A program made the translations under genes and the position numbers. Below, piece by piece: positions 34,130 through 42,974 of a stretch of DNA of 64,000 nucleotides. The stretch is from contig JADGFI010000028.1 of NCBI GenBank assembly GCA_016743945.1, forward strand, positions 5,869 to 69,868, given 5' to 3'. Position 1 is the stretch's first letter. The number at the start of each line of letters is the position of its first letter. Source of the stretch: Desulfobacteraceae bacterium. GTDB lineage: Bacteria; Desulfobacterota; Desulfobacteria; Desulfobacterales; Desulfobacteraceae. Below the pieces are notes generated by a model, which did no database searches, was not told the DNA's origin, and saw only the letters and a program-made list of their open reading frames with translations.

Positions 34130-36655
34130 TTAAGGTTTGCCTTTTTCTATAATGCAGGGCGGATGTGGCCCCTTCCTCCTGTTGTTTAAAAAATGTTTAT
34201 GGGCAATCATCAGCTTGATGTCCCCATAGGCGTATCCTTGTCCCAACTCTTTTTTTATCTGGCCCAAGGAGTTCTGGGCGGTTATGGGCAGTTTCTCTCC
34301 AATGGCCTGCTGTTTTTCCGAAGAAAGCAATTTGTTAATATCCAATTGACCGGTTTTAATAAAAAAACACAGGTGGCCTTGGATGGTAGATTCCACCAAT
34401 CCTCTTTCTTGTACAATCTTCGGAATAGTCATCCCTTTATTGAAAAGATCAAAACTGGTCTGCTGGGTCTCCCCGGGGTCGGTTTTTCCTTTGGTTTTTT
34501 TTGGGGTTGGTCTTTCCTTGGCAAGGGGCAGTATAACGGTTTTGATCCCGTGTTTTTTTCGATGGGTTGCAATTATTTTTAAAAGTTCCCCACTGTATTT
34601 TTCCAGGGTTTTTTTTCCAACTCCTTGGATTTTTGCAAGATCTGTTCGATTGTCAGGCAGGCAGACCACGATCTGGATCAATACCCGTTGATGCATTACC
34701 TGGAAATGGGCAATGCCTTCTTCCTCGGCTTTGCGAGCCCGCCAGTCTTTTAATTGACCCAACAGCTCCGGATGTTCAATATCTGATTCAGTATAGGCCG
34801 GGGCCAGCGATTTCTGTAATCGTTCAGGGATAAATTTAATTTCAGCCTGGGACAGGGCCCGGAGGTAATTGCCAGGTGAAAATTTAGTTTCACAGCATTT
34901 TATACCGGCCAGTTTAATGGCAATCTCTCGTTTAATATTTTCCAGGGCCGTGCCCATTTTTTTACCCAGTTCCCTGTTGTCGGTTTCCAGGTGTAAGTTT
35001 TGTACAATATCATCAAAGATTTGGGCAAATTGATCCTGAAACCACGCCGACGCTTTGCCAATCCGTTCCAAAACATGGGGATCTGATCCAGGCAGGCAAT
35101 CTTCCTTAAAAATAGTCTTCAGTTGATGTATGAAACGTTCACCAACCCTGAAAATATTTTTTTCAGCTGTTTTTTTTACCCGGTTGATATCAGCCCCGGA
35201 TATTTGAACCAATTTGGCATTCCCCAGCATAAGGCGGATAAGATAGTTCAGCCGGTTGTGAAGGGCGTTAAAATCAAAACATTCCAGCAGCAGATGCTGC
35301 TGGTAAGCTGTTTGGGCTGTCTTAAGAAGGGTTTTTGACGGCTGGTTTTGACGGGTCTTTTCGTCAAAACCCAGGACCGCTTCATCGGTTTCAATTCCCT
35401 GGGGCGGGATGGGGGCGCTGAGCACCATTCCTTCCAGGGTTTTGCAGCGGCTCAGGGCGACATAAACCTGGCCGTGGGCAAAGGCGGATTGCGCATCGAT
35501 GACGGCTTTTTCAAAGGTCAGTCCCTGGCTTTTGTGGATGGTGATGGCCCAGGCCAGTTTCAGGGGATATTGTTTGAATTTGCCGATGACCTCCTGCTCA
35601 ACTTCCTGATTTGCAGGGTTCAGGGTATACCGTATGTTTTCCCATTCCACAGGTTCCACGGGAATTTCGTTTGAATCGCCTGGGCAGAGGATGCGGATGC
35701 CCTGGTTGGAAATACTTTTTATCCGACCGATTTTGCCGTTGTAATATTGTTTTTGGGCCGCATCATTGCGAAGGAACATGACCTGGGCACCTTTCTTGAG
35801 CAGGAGGGTGCCCGGGGTCGGATAGAGCTGTTCTGAAAATTCTCCTGAAATTTTTGCCGTAAACGCATGCTGTTTTTCGGCCAAAGCCCGAAGCCGGGTC
35901 AGATTCATGGCGTCGGCATTTTTGTTGTGGGTGGTCAGGGTAATATACCCCTGGTCCTCTTCCGGTGTGAAATCTTTATACCGCTTATTGAGTTCTTGGG
36001 CGGAAGGTCCGTCCAGCCGGTTGTCCCGCACCTGGTTCAGCAGTTTGATGAAATTGACATCTGACTGGCGGTAGATATGGGAGAGTTCAATGGTATGAAA
36101 TTGGGTAAGTTCCAGGGCATGACTGGAAAAAAAATAGACCGATGCATAATGTTGCTGCAGCAATTGCCATTCGTCTGGTTTGGCCACAGGAGACAGCTGG
36201 TGCAGGTCACCGATCATCAGCAGCTGCACCCCGCCAAAGGGCTGATTATTGCGTCGATGGCGGCGCAGCACCGCATCAACAGCATCCAGCAGATCCGCCC
36301 GGACCATACTGATCTCGTCAATTATCAGCAGATCAAGGCTTTTGATGATCCGTATTTTTTCTTTGCTGAACCGGAACAACCGCTTCCGGTTGCCTTGGGT
36401 TGTTTCGCTGCCGGGAATGAAGGGGCCAAAGGGCAATTGAAAAAAGGAATGGAGGGTGACCCCTCCGGCATTGATGGCAGCCACTCCGGTGGGGGCGGTG
36501 ACGATTGCCCGTTTTGCCGTGTTTTTTTTCAGGTTGTGTAAAAACGTGGTTTTACCGGTGCCGGCTTTTCCTGTTAGAAAAATATTGCAGCCGGTGTTTT
36601 GAACAAAGTTTTCGGCCAATTGCAGTTCATGGTTTTGGGGTGTTTGGGACGGCAT
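34130..36655 (-). CDS. Pif1/RecD-like helicase with HRDC and helix-turn-helix domains
   Basis: This 841-residue protein has superfamily 1B helicase motifs: Walker A FLTGKAGTGKTTFLHNL near residue 30, TAPTGVAAINAGGVTLHSFF, IIDEISMVRADLL, GDLHQLSPV and, late, AWAITIHKSQGLTFEKAVID with YVALSRCKTLEGMVL. After about 450 comes a variable helical part, an HRDC domain (TDLAKIQGVGKKTLEKYSGELL, about 670-710) and a C-terminal HTH_40 domain (SFDLFNKGMTIPKIVQERGL, VESTIQGHL). This is the usual form of bacterial Pif1-like helicases, acting in DNA repair or resolving structured DNA. Confidence 0.9.
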   Translation of the reverse strand: MPSQTPQNHELQLAENFVQNTGCNIFLTGKAGTGKTTFLHNLKKNTAKRAIVTAPTGVAAINAGGVTLHSFFQLPFGPFIPGSETTQGNRKRLFRFSKEKIRIIKSLDLLIIDEISMVRADLLDAVDAVLRRHRRNNQPFGGVQLLMIGDLHQLSPVAKPDEWQLLQQHYASVYFFSSHALELTQFHTIELSHIYRQSDVNFIKLLNQVRDNRLDGPSAQELNKRYKDFTPEEDQGYITLTTHNKNADAMNLTRLRALAEKQHAFTAKISGEFSEQLYPTPGTLLLKKGAQVMFLRNDAAQKQYYNGKIGRIKSISNQGIRILCPGDSNEIPVEPVEWENIRYTLNPANQEVEQEVIGKFKQYPLKLAWAITIHKSQGLTFEKAVIDAQSAFAHGQVYVALSRCKTLEGMVLSAPIPPQGIETDEAVLGFDEKTRQNQPSKTLLKTAQTAYQQHLLLECFDFNALHNRLNYLIRLMLGNAKLVQISGADINRVKKTAEKNIFRVGERFIHQLKTIFKEDCLPGSDPHVLERIGKASAWFQDQFAQIFDDIVQNLHLETDNRELGKKMGTALENIKREIAIKLAGIKCCETKFSPGNYLRALSQAEIKFIPERLQKSLAPAYTESDIEHPELLGQLKDWRARKAEEEGIAHFQVMHQRVLIQIVVCLPDNRTDLAKIQGVGKKTLEKYSGELLKIIATHRKKHGIKTVILPLAKERPTPKKTKGKTDPGETQQTSFDLFNKGMTIPKIVQERGLVESTIQGHLCFFIKTGQLDINKLLSSEKQQAIGEKLPITAQNSLGQIKKELGQGYAYGDIKLMIAHKHFLNNRRKGPHPPCIIEKGKP

Positions 36656-36989
36656 ATTTTTCTTTTTTCCGTTCTTGGGAAATGTTAGTTCTAAAAACTC
36701 TTCATAAAAATGGCAAAAAACAGGGGAAAAAGCAATGGCCTAAAGCGGTATCTGTCATTGTAACGCGAAGGATTACTTTGTGCCATGGCAGTGCAGTACT
36801 GCTACCGTTTCCGATTATGCATGCCGCAAAAACCAATACTTGTTTTGAATAAATGTTTGGAATTATTCACATTTAGCTTTTACTATTACTCTTGGTATAA
36901 ACCTTGCATTTTCCTTGAGAGGAAGGTGTCTCCTTAAGGATAATCGACACCTGTTTTTTACATAACCCGTTACCCAAAGGATCAGTATA
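36656..36989. other. 334-bp divergent intergenic region
   Basis: This lies between the helicase start and the flavin-fold gene. It contains a terminator-like hairpin at 36924-36952 (next entry). The left part is A/T-rich and should carry the helicase promoter. No ORF with a recognisable product is seen. Confidence 0.45.
36924..36959 (+). terminator. terminator-like hairpin in the leader of the flavin-fold gene
   Basis: AGGTGTC (36924-36930) pairs with GACACCT (36946-36952), followed by GTTTTTT. It stands 38 bases before the start at 36990 with no plus-strand gene upstream, so it would act as an attenuator of the leader rather than as an end of a gene. Confidence 0.45.
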
Positions 36990-37367
36990 ATGGCCGTATT
37001 ACCTGAAGAAGTCAGCAACGCATGGGAAAACCGAAAAGGCCCCATCATCTTGTCAACGGTGAATAAAGAGGGCGCCCCTAATTCCATATATGCCACCTGT
37101 GTTTCCAAATACAGCGAAGATACCCTGGTGGTTGCCAATAATTATTTTTCAAAAACACTGGAAAACATAGAGGCCGGTAGCAGCGGTTCAATCTTGTTTA
37201 TTACACAAGAAAACAAATCCTATCAGGTGAAAGGAAGTATTGAATACCACACGAACGGTCCTGTTTTCGAGGATATGGAAAAATGGAACCCAGAAAAGCA
37301 TCCGGGCCATGCCGCGACCGCATTAAAGATTGAAGCGGTCTACAAAGGAGCTGAGCAGCTTATCTAA
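36990..37367 (+). CDS. pyridoxamine 5'-phosphate oxidase-like flavin-binding protein
   Basis: This 125-residue protein has the split-barrel FMN-binding pattern: AWENRKGPIILSTVNKEGAPNSIYAT, VANNYFSKTLENIEAGSSGS and KSYQVKGSIEYH. Relatives bind FMN, F420 or haem and act as small reductases or sensors. It is a single gene with convergent VOC gene 23 bases after its stop. It is shorter than true PdxH (about 215 residues) and lacks the C-terminal substrate part, so it is not the vitamin B6 enzyme. Confidence 0.82.
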   Translation: MAVLPEEVSNAWENRKGPIILSTVNKEGAPNSIYATCVSKYSEDTLVVANNYFSKTLENIEAGSSGSILFITQENKSYQVKGSIEYHTNGPVFEDMEKWNPEKHPGHAATALKIEAVYKGAEQLI

Positions 37368-37390
37368 GCTGTCCTTTCCACATGGTTTTT

Positions 37391-37840
37391 TCAAGGGAGC
37401 ACACAGGGGGCTAAAAGATGTTTTGGGTCCTGTGATCCTCCCTTTTCGTCAATAAGTTCCACCAGGACATTGTTCATTTTTTGGGGGTGAACAAAGGCAA
37501 ATTTACCGTCCCGGAAGGAGCGGGCACCCCCGATAAAGGGATACGCTTTTTGCTGCAGCTCTTCCATGGCCTTGCGTGTGTTGTCAACGTTAAAGCTGAT
37601 GAGCATGATGCCTTCGCCTTTTTTTTCGATAAACCTGGCAACATCCCCGTCGGGTGTTGTTGATTCCATCAGCTCGAAACCAACTTCCCCCACAAGGTAC
37701 CTGGCAACCTTGATTTTTTCAGATTCATCAATGTATTGTTCATCCGGCCCGGACTTGCCCAGTACCGGTTCCCAGATTGTTCGCGCTTTATCCAGGTTGT
37801 TGACCGCAATGCAGATATGATCGACCTTGTTAATTTTCAT
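37391..37840 (-). CDS. VOC-family protein, methylmalonyl-CoA epimerase type
   Basis: This 149-residue protein is a double glyoxalase-fold unit: KVDHICIAVNNLDKARTIWE (metal His), VGFELMESTTPDGDVARFIEKKGEGI (metal Glu region) and HPQKMNNVLVELIDEKGG. The order and spacing are those of methylmalonyl-CoA epimerase, which converts the S- and R-forms in propionate metabolism. No mutase gene is adjacent. The C-terminus HLLAPCVLP is unusual. A glyoxalase or dioxygenase relative is the alternative. Confidence 0.72.
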   Translation of the reverse strand: MKINKVDHICIAVNNLDKARTIWEPVLGKSGPDEQYIDESEKIKVARYLVGEVGFELMESTTPDGDVARFIEKKGEGIMLISFNVDNTRKAMEELQQKAYPFIGGARSFRDGKFAFVHPQKMNNVLVELIDEKGGSQDPKHLLAPCVLP

Positions 37841-37886
37841 TTAATCCTCTTAACTTGCTGGTATGATAATCTTTTCATGCCTGTCA

Positions 37887-37925
37887 AGGCAACACCCGGT
37901 CCATAAAAAGAACCGGGCGTTGCCT
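37887..37925. terminator. strong hairpin terminator
   Basis: AAGGCAACACCCGGT and ACCGGGCGTTGCCTT pair over 15 positions with one mismatch and an 11-base loop (CCATAAAAAGA). It lies between two minus-strand genes and is likely the end of the ligase operon transcript reading down from 41415. Confidence 0.7.
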
Positions 37926-38033
37926 TATAACCGGCATGGCCGGAGCACGGGTATTTGCTTTCGCCACAACGAAACATGAAACTTTTATAACTGCAATGTC
38001 TTGGCCGGAGTTTCATATAGATTCAATAAAAAT

Positions 38034-39608
38034 TTAAGCTGGCAGTGCTGCCTTTTGATCTTCCAACTTTTTTAATTCAAACCGTTTGACTTTCCCTGTT
38101 GCCGTCTTGGGCAGGTCCTCCACAAAGTAAATCCACCGAGGAAATTTATAGTGAGCCAGTTCCTTTTTGACATAGGTTTTTATCTCTTTTTCAAGTGCCT
38201 CCGATGCCGAATAACTCTTGTTCAGAACAATATAGGCACAGGGTTTTACAAGGTTTTCTTCGTCCCGTCCGGGGACAACCGCACACTCAAGCACGGATGG
38301 ATGACCGATCAGGCAGGCCTCGACTTCAATGGGAGAAACCCAGATCCCCCCCACTTTGAGCATGTCATTGGACCGGCCCACATAAAAATAATAGCCCTGT
38401 TCATCCACAAAGAACTTATCATCGGTGTTAAACCAGTCCCCGAGCATGGCTTCTTTGGTTTTTTCATGCTTGTTCCAATAAAAGGCAGCCGTGCTGTCTC
38501 CTTTGATGAGAACGGTTCCGATCTCTCCTCGGGGCAATTCATTAAAATCATTGTCCACAATTTTTCCTTCATACCCCGGCACAAGCTTGCCTGTACTTCC
38601 CGGCCGGATATCATCCACCCGGTTGGAAATATAGATATGAACGATTTCCGTTGATCCGATACCATCTAAAATATCCACATTAAACCGTTTTTTCCATCGA
38701 TGAAAAATATCCGCTGGCAGGGCTTCACCTGCCGAGATACAAAGTTTTACGCCGTTCATTTTGCCCTCTTCTTCGGCCAGCATGGCGCCGTATAGGGTGG
38801 GCACCCCAAAAAACAAGGTGGGTTTATGCAGGGCAATGGTTTTATATACGGATGCCGGTGTAGGGCGGTCCGGCATCAATACGGCGGTGGCGCCGACACT
38901 GAAGGGAAAATAGGTCCCATTGCCCAGTCCATAGGCAAAAAATAATTTTGCGGCTGAAAAACAGACGTCTTCTTCTTCAATCTTTAAAACCTGTTTTCCG
39001 TAAGTTTGTGCACTGAACAACATATCATGCTGTAAATGGACGGTGCCTTTGGGCTTTCCCGTTGACCCGGAGCTGTACAGCCAGAAACACGAATCATCAG
39101 GACAGGTTGGGGCAGGGTCAAGGGAATCTGATTTGCCGTCGATAAAATCATTAAGCGCAATGGTGTCAGTCACTTGCTTATCCCCATTTACAAGGATGAT
39201 TTGCTCAAGAAATTTTAACTGGTCTTTACTCTCTTGAACATTAAAATAAAGTGATTCATCCACCAGAAGAACCCTTGCCCTGCTGTCATTTAAAAAATAA
39301 AGATAATCCTTTGGCCGCATCAGGGTATTTAGACAGATGGGAACGGCACCTGATTTGATGGACCCGAAAAAAACCACGGGATAAAATTCCGTATCCAGCA
39401 TGAGCATGGCAACCCTGTCTCCCATCCTGACCCCCGAGGACAAAAGAGCATTTCCAAACCGGTTGACCTCTCGTGCAAGTGTTCCATAGGTCATTTGCCG
39501 GTCTTCACAGAGAACGGCAACCTTATCTTTTCTCCCTTCACGGATATTTTTATCCACAAAATAATCCGTTGCATTAAAATACTCAGATTCCAAAATATCA
39601 AATTTCAT
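38034..39608 (-). CDS. benzoate-CoA-ligase-family acyl-CoA synthetase
   Basis: This 524-residue ANL-family enzyme has P-loop YSSGSTGKPKGTVHLQHDM, AKLFFAYGLGNGTYFPFSVGAT (typical of benzoate-CoA ligases), GIGSTEIVHIYISNR, and C-terminal TATGKVKRFELKKL with the catalytic lysine. These motifs match benzoate/aromatic-acid CoA ligases better than fatty-acid ligases. It is the last gene of a unit with a sodium symporter and small membrane protein, 21 bases behind the symporter, so uptake and activation of one carboxylate are coupled. The exact acid is not known. Confidence 0.87.
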   Translation of the reverse strand: MKFDILESEYFNATDYFVDKNIREGRKDKVAVLCEDRQMTYGTLAREVNRFGNALLSSGVRMGDRVAMLMLDTEFYPVVFFGSIKSGAVPICLNTLMRPKDYLYFLNDSRARVLLVDESLYFNVQESKDQLKFLEQIILVNGDKQVTDTIALNDFIDGKSDSLDPAPTCPDDSCFWLYSSGSTGKPKGTVHLQHDMLFSAQTYGKQVLKIEEEDVCFSAAKLFFAYGLGNGTYFPFSVGATAVLMPDRPTPASVYKTIALHKPTLFFGVPTLYGAMLAEEEGKMNGVKLCISAGEALPADIFHRWKKRFNVDILDGIGSTEIVHIYISNRVDDIRPGSTGKLVPGYEGKIVDNDFNELPRGEIGTVLIKGDSTAAFYWNKHEKTKEAMLGDWFNTDDKFFVDEQGYYFYVGRSNDMLKVGGIWVSPIEVEACLIGHPSVLECAVVPGRDEENLVKPCAYIVLNKSYSASEALEKEIKTYVKKELAHYKFPRWIYFVEDLPKTATGKVKRFELKKLEDQKAALPA

Positions 39609-39629
39609 TATTGATTTTCTCCTGTGGGA

Positions 39630-41123
39630 TTATTGGGTCAAAACGGGATGAAAAAATAATTCAAGGCTTTTTTGTTCGGTTTTACCGGGGGTTGTCAGGT
39701 ATGAGCCGGCAAAAAAAACAAAGCCTGAAATTATAAACGAAGCCAGAAATCCATTTAACTGGAAAAGCGATTGCTGGGGGAAAAGCACCATGGCTTTGCC
39801 ACCGACAAAAAAGAAACCCGCATTTAATGTCACCCCCACAAGTATGGAAAGAATGGCACCCGTGGCCGTGGCCCGTTTCCAATAGTAGGCACCCCAAAGG
39901 GCAAAAAAGGTCACTGCCACCGTACCGAAGGCGATGACGGAAAGCTCTGCCACAGGGGTTTTGGGGTTCCAGGCGATGAAAACGCAGATCGTCATGATAA
40001 TCGCCACAAACACCCGGGCAATATTGATCAGTTCCGATGATTTGGTCTGGGGCCTCATTATCTTGATAATATCCACTGAAAGATTTGCCGCATTTCCGAA
40101 AACAAGGCCGTTCACCGTTGACATGGCAGCCGTAAACCCGCCTGCAACTGCAAAAGCCGCCAGCCAGTCCGGCATGGTGGCCGAGGCCACAAGGCCGTAA
40201 ATTTTATCTGCCGCAACCCCTTTAAGCCCCGGAACGATGATATTTCCGGCAACACCGATCAGGGTGGGCATGGTAATGACGACAAGGCAGATACCGCCAA
40301 AGGAAAGGAACATGGCTTTAAGCCCCTTTACGGACCGGCTTGAATAGGCGTGCATAAAGGGTTGTGGAAAGCAGACACATCCCAGGCACATGGCCGCTGC
40401 CATCCCAAAAATCATGGGATAGCTCCAGACCTTGCCCCCGGCCCAGCCAATTTGAAACAGATTTGGGTGTTTTGCCATGACCATCTCCATGGTCGGAACA
40501 AACCCGCCATTTTTCATCATGACAAAAAAGAAAAGAACAAACACCATGATGGAAAAAAAGACCCCCTGGATGGCGTTGACCCATGCCGCCCCTTTCATCC
40601 CGCCCATCATCAGGTATAATGCAATAAAAAAAGGAACAAAAAACAGCCCCACATGAAAAGAGATAATGCCTTCACTCATGGCTTCGAGCATGACGCCAAT
40701 TCCCTGGATCTGGGCAACAATGTAAGGAACAGAGGCCACGAGCACCACAAGCACCAGGATGATCCTCGTGGGGGTGCCGTATCTTTCACCAAAAGGGGCT
40801 CCCATGGTCATCCATTTTCTGGCCCTTCCCAAAAGAAATGTTTTTTTATGGATGAAATACCATAAAAATCCCAGAGGAACCAGGTTGGCTGTCAGGACAT
40901 AAAGGCTGCCATATCCCAGGCGGTATCCAAAGCTGGCCATTCCGAACATGGAAAAGGCACTCAGAAAGGATGCCAGAAGACTGAAAATAAGCACAAAATA
41001 TCCCAGGCTGGACCCTGCCACAAAATAATCGTCTGCACTTTTTGTAAACCCTTTTCGAAAGGCCATATAGCTGATAAAGACCGATACCAGACAAATACTT
41101 GTAATAATCGTGACGGCGACCAT
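39630..41123 (-). CDS. sodium:solute symporter (SSS family)
   Basis: This 497-residue protein has about 13 membrane segments. Signatures: DDYFVAGSSLGYFVLIFSLLASFLSAFSMFGMASFGYRLGYG, GFTAAMSTVNGLVFGNAANLSVDI and AFGTVAVTFFALWGAYYWKRAT. It is similar to ActP/PanF-type symporters of monocarboxylates. The start at 41123 follows GGAGGAAAATTAAT. It begins one base after the stop of the small membrane protein. It likely brings the acid activated by the ligase behind it. Confidence 0.9.
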   Translation of the reverse strand: MVAVTIITSICLVSVFISYMAFRKGFTKSADDYFVAGSSLGYFVLIFSLLASFLSAFSMFGMASFGYRLGYGSLYVLTANLVPLGFLWYFIHKKTFLLGRARKWMTMGAPFGERYGTPTRIILVLVVLVASVPYIVAQIQGIGVMLEAMSEGIISFHVGLFFVPFFIALYLMMGGMKGAAWVNAIQGVFFSIMVFVLFFFVMMKNGGFVPTMEMVMAKHPNLFQIGWAGGKVWSYPMIFGMAAAMCLGCVCFPQPFMHAYSSRSVKGLKAMFLSFGGICLVVITMPTLIGVAGNIIVPGLKGVAADKIYGLVASATMPDWLAAFAVAGGFTAAMSTVNGLVFGNAANLSVDIIKIMRPQTKSSELINIARVFVAIIMTICVFIAWNPKTPVAELSVIAFGTVAVTFFALWGAYYWKRATATGAILSILVGVTLNAGFFFVGGKAMVLFPQQSLFQLNGFLASFIISGFVFFAGSYLTTPGKTEQKSLELFFHPVLTQ

Positions 41124-41124
41124 A

Positions 41125-41415
41125 TTAATTTTCCTCCATGATGCTTTCTTCGGTGGCGATTGCTTTAAGTGCATCCAGAATTTCGTCAAGATCATCGTCA
41201 TACAAGGCCAAGTCCGTCCAAAACAGATAAACCCATTCAATGACAAACAAGACAGCCCCCATCATAAGCATGATAAACGCCCAGGAGGGCATTCCCATTA
41301 TTAAACCGACTTCGCCATAACTTCCATATCCGATGGGACACCAGCAAAACACGGTGAGGACAAGAAATACGATCAAAAAAAGGGTGTTTTTCTTTTTGTT
41401 TACGATGGACGCCAT
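41125..41415 (-). CDS. small two-helix membrane protein, symporter partner
   Basis: This 96-residue protein has two membrane segments (TLFLIVFLVLTVFCWCPIG and WAFIMLMMGAVLFVIEWVYLFW) and an acidic C-terminal tail (YDDDLDEILDALKAIATEES). Small proteins of this kind precede SSS symporters (DUF4212/DUF3311-like) and are thought to help assembly or transport. It is first in the operon, 74 bases after a consensus sigma-54 promoter. Confidence 0.8.
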   Translation of the reverse strand: MASIVNKKKNTLFLIVFLVLTVFCWCPIGYGSYGEVGLIMGMPSWAFIMLMMGAVLFVIEWVYLFWTDLALYDDDLDEILDALKAIATEESIMEEN

Positions 41416-41488
41416 TTACTTTCTCCTTTTGGGTTAAAAATGTAAAAATGCGTGACAGGTTTACCAATGAAGCTTGCTCCCATAAAGA

Positions 41489-41503
41489 GCAAGTCCTGTG
41501 CCA
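41489..41503 (-). promoter_or_regulatory. consensus sigma-54 promoter of the symporter/ligase operon
   Basis: On the minus strand it reads TGGCACAGGACTTGC, which matches the -24/-12 consensus TGGCAC-N5-TTGC at every position. It faces the small membrane protein gene. Dyads for the activator lie 91-123 bases upstream. Confidence 0.9.
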
Positions 41504-41593
41504 TGGTTCTAAAGGGGGGGAGTTTTGTGTTAAATCACTGGAGAAAGGCGGGTTTTTGAATATAGGCGAAATTTAAAATTAAAGGACTTACCG

Positions 41594-41626
41594 GAAAGAT
41601 TCTTTCCGGTAAAGAAAGATTCTTTC
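41594..41626. promoter_or_regulatory. tandem dyads, enhancer sites for the NtrC-type regulator
   Basis: GAAAGATTCTTTC occurs twice (41594-41606 and 41614-41626), exactly 20 bases apart, which puts both on one face of the helix. Each is a perfect dyad with a central T. The second covers the stop codon of the response regulator gene (41625-41627). The distance to the -24/-12 site is usual for enhancers. The outer CCGG-extension of the first copy also makes it look like a hairpin, but there is no T run. Confidence 0.75.
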
Positions 41627-42974
41627 ACTCGTGGGAGGGGGTAAGATGATATGTTTGAATTTTTTTTCGTAATGTCGGCAAGGAAATCTTAAGAATTTTC
41701 GCAGCATGGGTTTTATTCCATTTAACCGACTCAAGGATGGCAAAGACATGGGTTTTTTCAACCTGGGACAGGGAACGTGGGGCATTGGTTCCTTCAATGG
41801 AAACTGCGTGATGGGACAAAAGATCTTCAAGGGCATCCAGGAGAATCACATTCCCCCTGGACCTTATGGATGCCGCTACAATAATATTTTCAAGTTCACG
41901 TACATTGCCGGTCCAGGGATGGTGTTTGAGCCTTTCAATGCAGCCATCTTGAAGGGTCATTTGTTTAATGCCAAGTTCCCGGGCACTCTTTTCGATAAAA
42001 TGGGCCACAAGGTTATTGATATCAGACAGCCTTTGGCGCAGGGGAGGAAGGGTTATACTCACCACCTTGAGCCTGTAATAGAGGTCACCCCTGAATGTTT
42101 TCGCCCCGACCATTTTTGCAAGATCCCTGTTGGTGGCTGCAATGATTCTGCACCTGGATTTTAGAATACTTTTTCCCCCAACCCGCATATATTCTTTTCT
42201 CTCAAGGAACCCCAAAAGTTTTCCCTGGAGGTTCAAGGGCAATTCCCCGACTTCATCAATGAAAAGCGTTCCATCTCCTGCCAGTTCAATCCTACCCGGC
42301 CTTGAATTAACAGCTCCCGTAAAAGCGCCTTTCTTGTGGCCGAACAACTCACTTTCCAGGAGGGTGTCCACCACGGCTGAACAATCAAAGGTAACAAAGG
42401 GTCGTTTACAATCCGGGCTGCTCAAGTGTATCCGTCTTGCCACAAGCTCTTTTCCGGTCCCTGTTTCACCTGTAATCAATGCCGTAACCCGGTTCTGACA
42501 CAGCATGCCGATCATTTTGTAAATTTCTTTCATGACACGGCTTTTACCCACAATCTCGCTTTCATTGTAAGCGATCCTGGTCATATTTTTTGGGGTGATT
42601 TTGGTATCTTCATAAAAACTTATAATGGCATCATTCACGGTTTTTTCAAGCTCATCCGCATCCAAAGGCTTATGAATATAATCGTATGCCCCTCTTTTCA
42701 TGGCCTCAATCGTGGTTTCCATATCCTGGAATGCCGTAATCATGATAATCTTGGAGAAGGAATAAAGGGCGTGCATCCGGGTCAGGGCATCAAGGCCGCT
42801 GCCGTCGGGAAGCCTGATATCAAGGATGACGACTTCCGGGGTCAAGTTTTTAAACCTGGCGATTGACTCTTCAATGGTTGATGCCGTGTAAACTGTGTAC
42901 CCTTTTTCGGACATAAACATTTGGATTGACTCCCGGATGGGATGTTCATCATCCACAACCAAAAGTTTAATCAT
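41625..42974 (-). CDS. NtrC-family sigma-54 response regulator
   Basis: This 449-residue protein has a receiver domain (Asp52 in EVVILDIRLPDGSG; acidic pair VVDDEHP), a AAA+ domain (GETGTGKELVARRIH, HKKGAFTGAVNSRPG, GTLFIDEVGELP) and a Fis-type HTH (KTHAAKILKISLPTLRKKIQ). The start at 42974 overlaps the kinase gene by 8 bases. The kinase upstream and the dyads/promoter downstream show a full circuit. It should activate the symporter/ligase operon when a carboxylate is sensed. Confidence 0.93.
   Translation of the reverse strand: MIKLLVVDDEHPIRESIQMFMSEKGYTVYTASTIEESIARFKNLTPEVVILDIRLPDGSGLDALTRMHALYSFSKIIMITAFQDMETTIEAMKRGAYDYIHKPLDADELEKTVNDAIISFYEDTKITPKNMTRIAYNESEIVGKSRVMKEIYKMIGMLCQNRVTALITGETGTGKELVARRIHLSSPDCKRPFVTFDCSAVVDTLLESELFGHKKGAFTGAVNSRPGRIELAGDGTLFIDEVGELPLNLQGKLLGFLERKEYMRVGGKSILKSRCRIIAATNRDLAKMVGAKTFRGDLYYRLKVVSITLPPLRQRLSDINNLVAHFIEKSARELGIKQMTLQDGCIERLKHHPWTGNVRELENIIVAASIRSRGNVILLDALEDLLSHHAVSIEGTNAPRSLSQVEKTHVFAILESVKWNKTHAAKILKISLPTLRKKIQTYHLTPSHE

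Noticed and set aside
41588..41612. Hairpin read first as a terminator after the NtrC-type regulator
   Set aside because: There is no T run, and the same 13-bp dyad occurs again 20 bases away, so enhancer sites are more likely.
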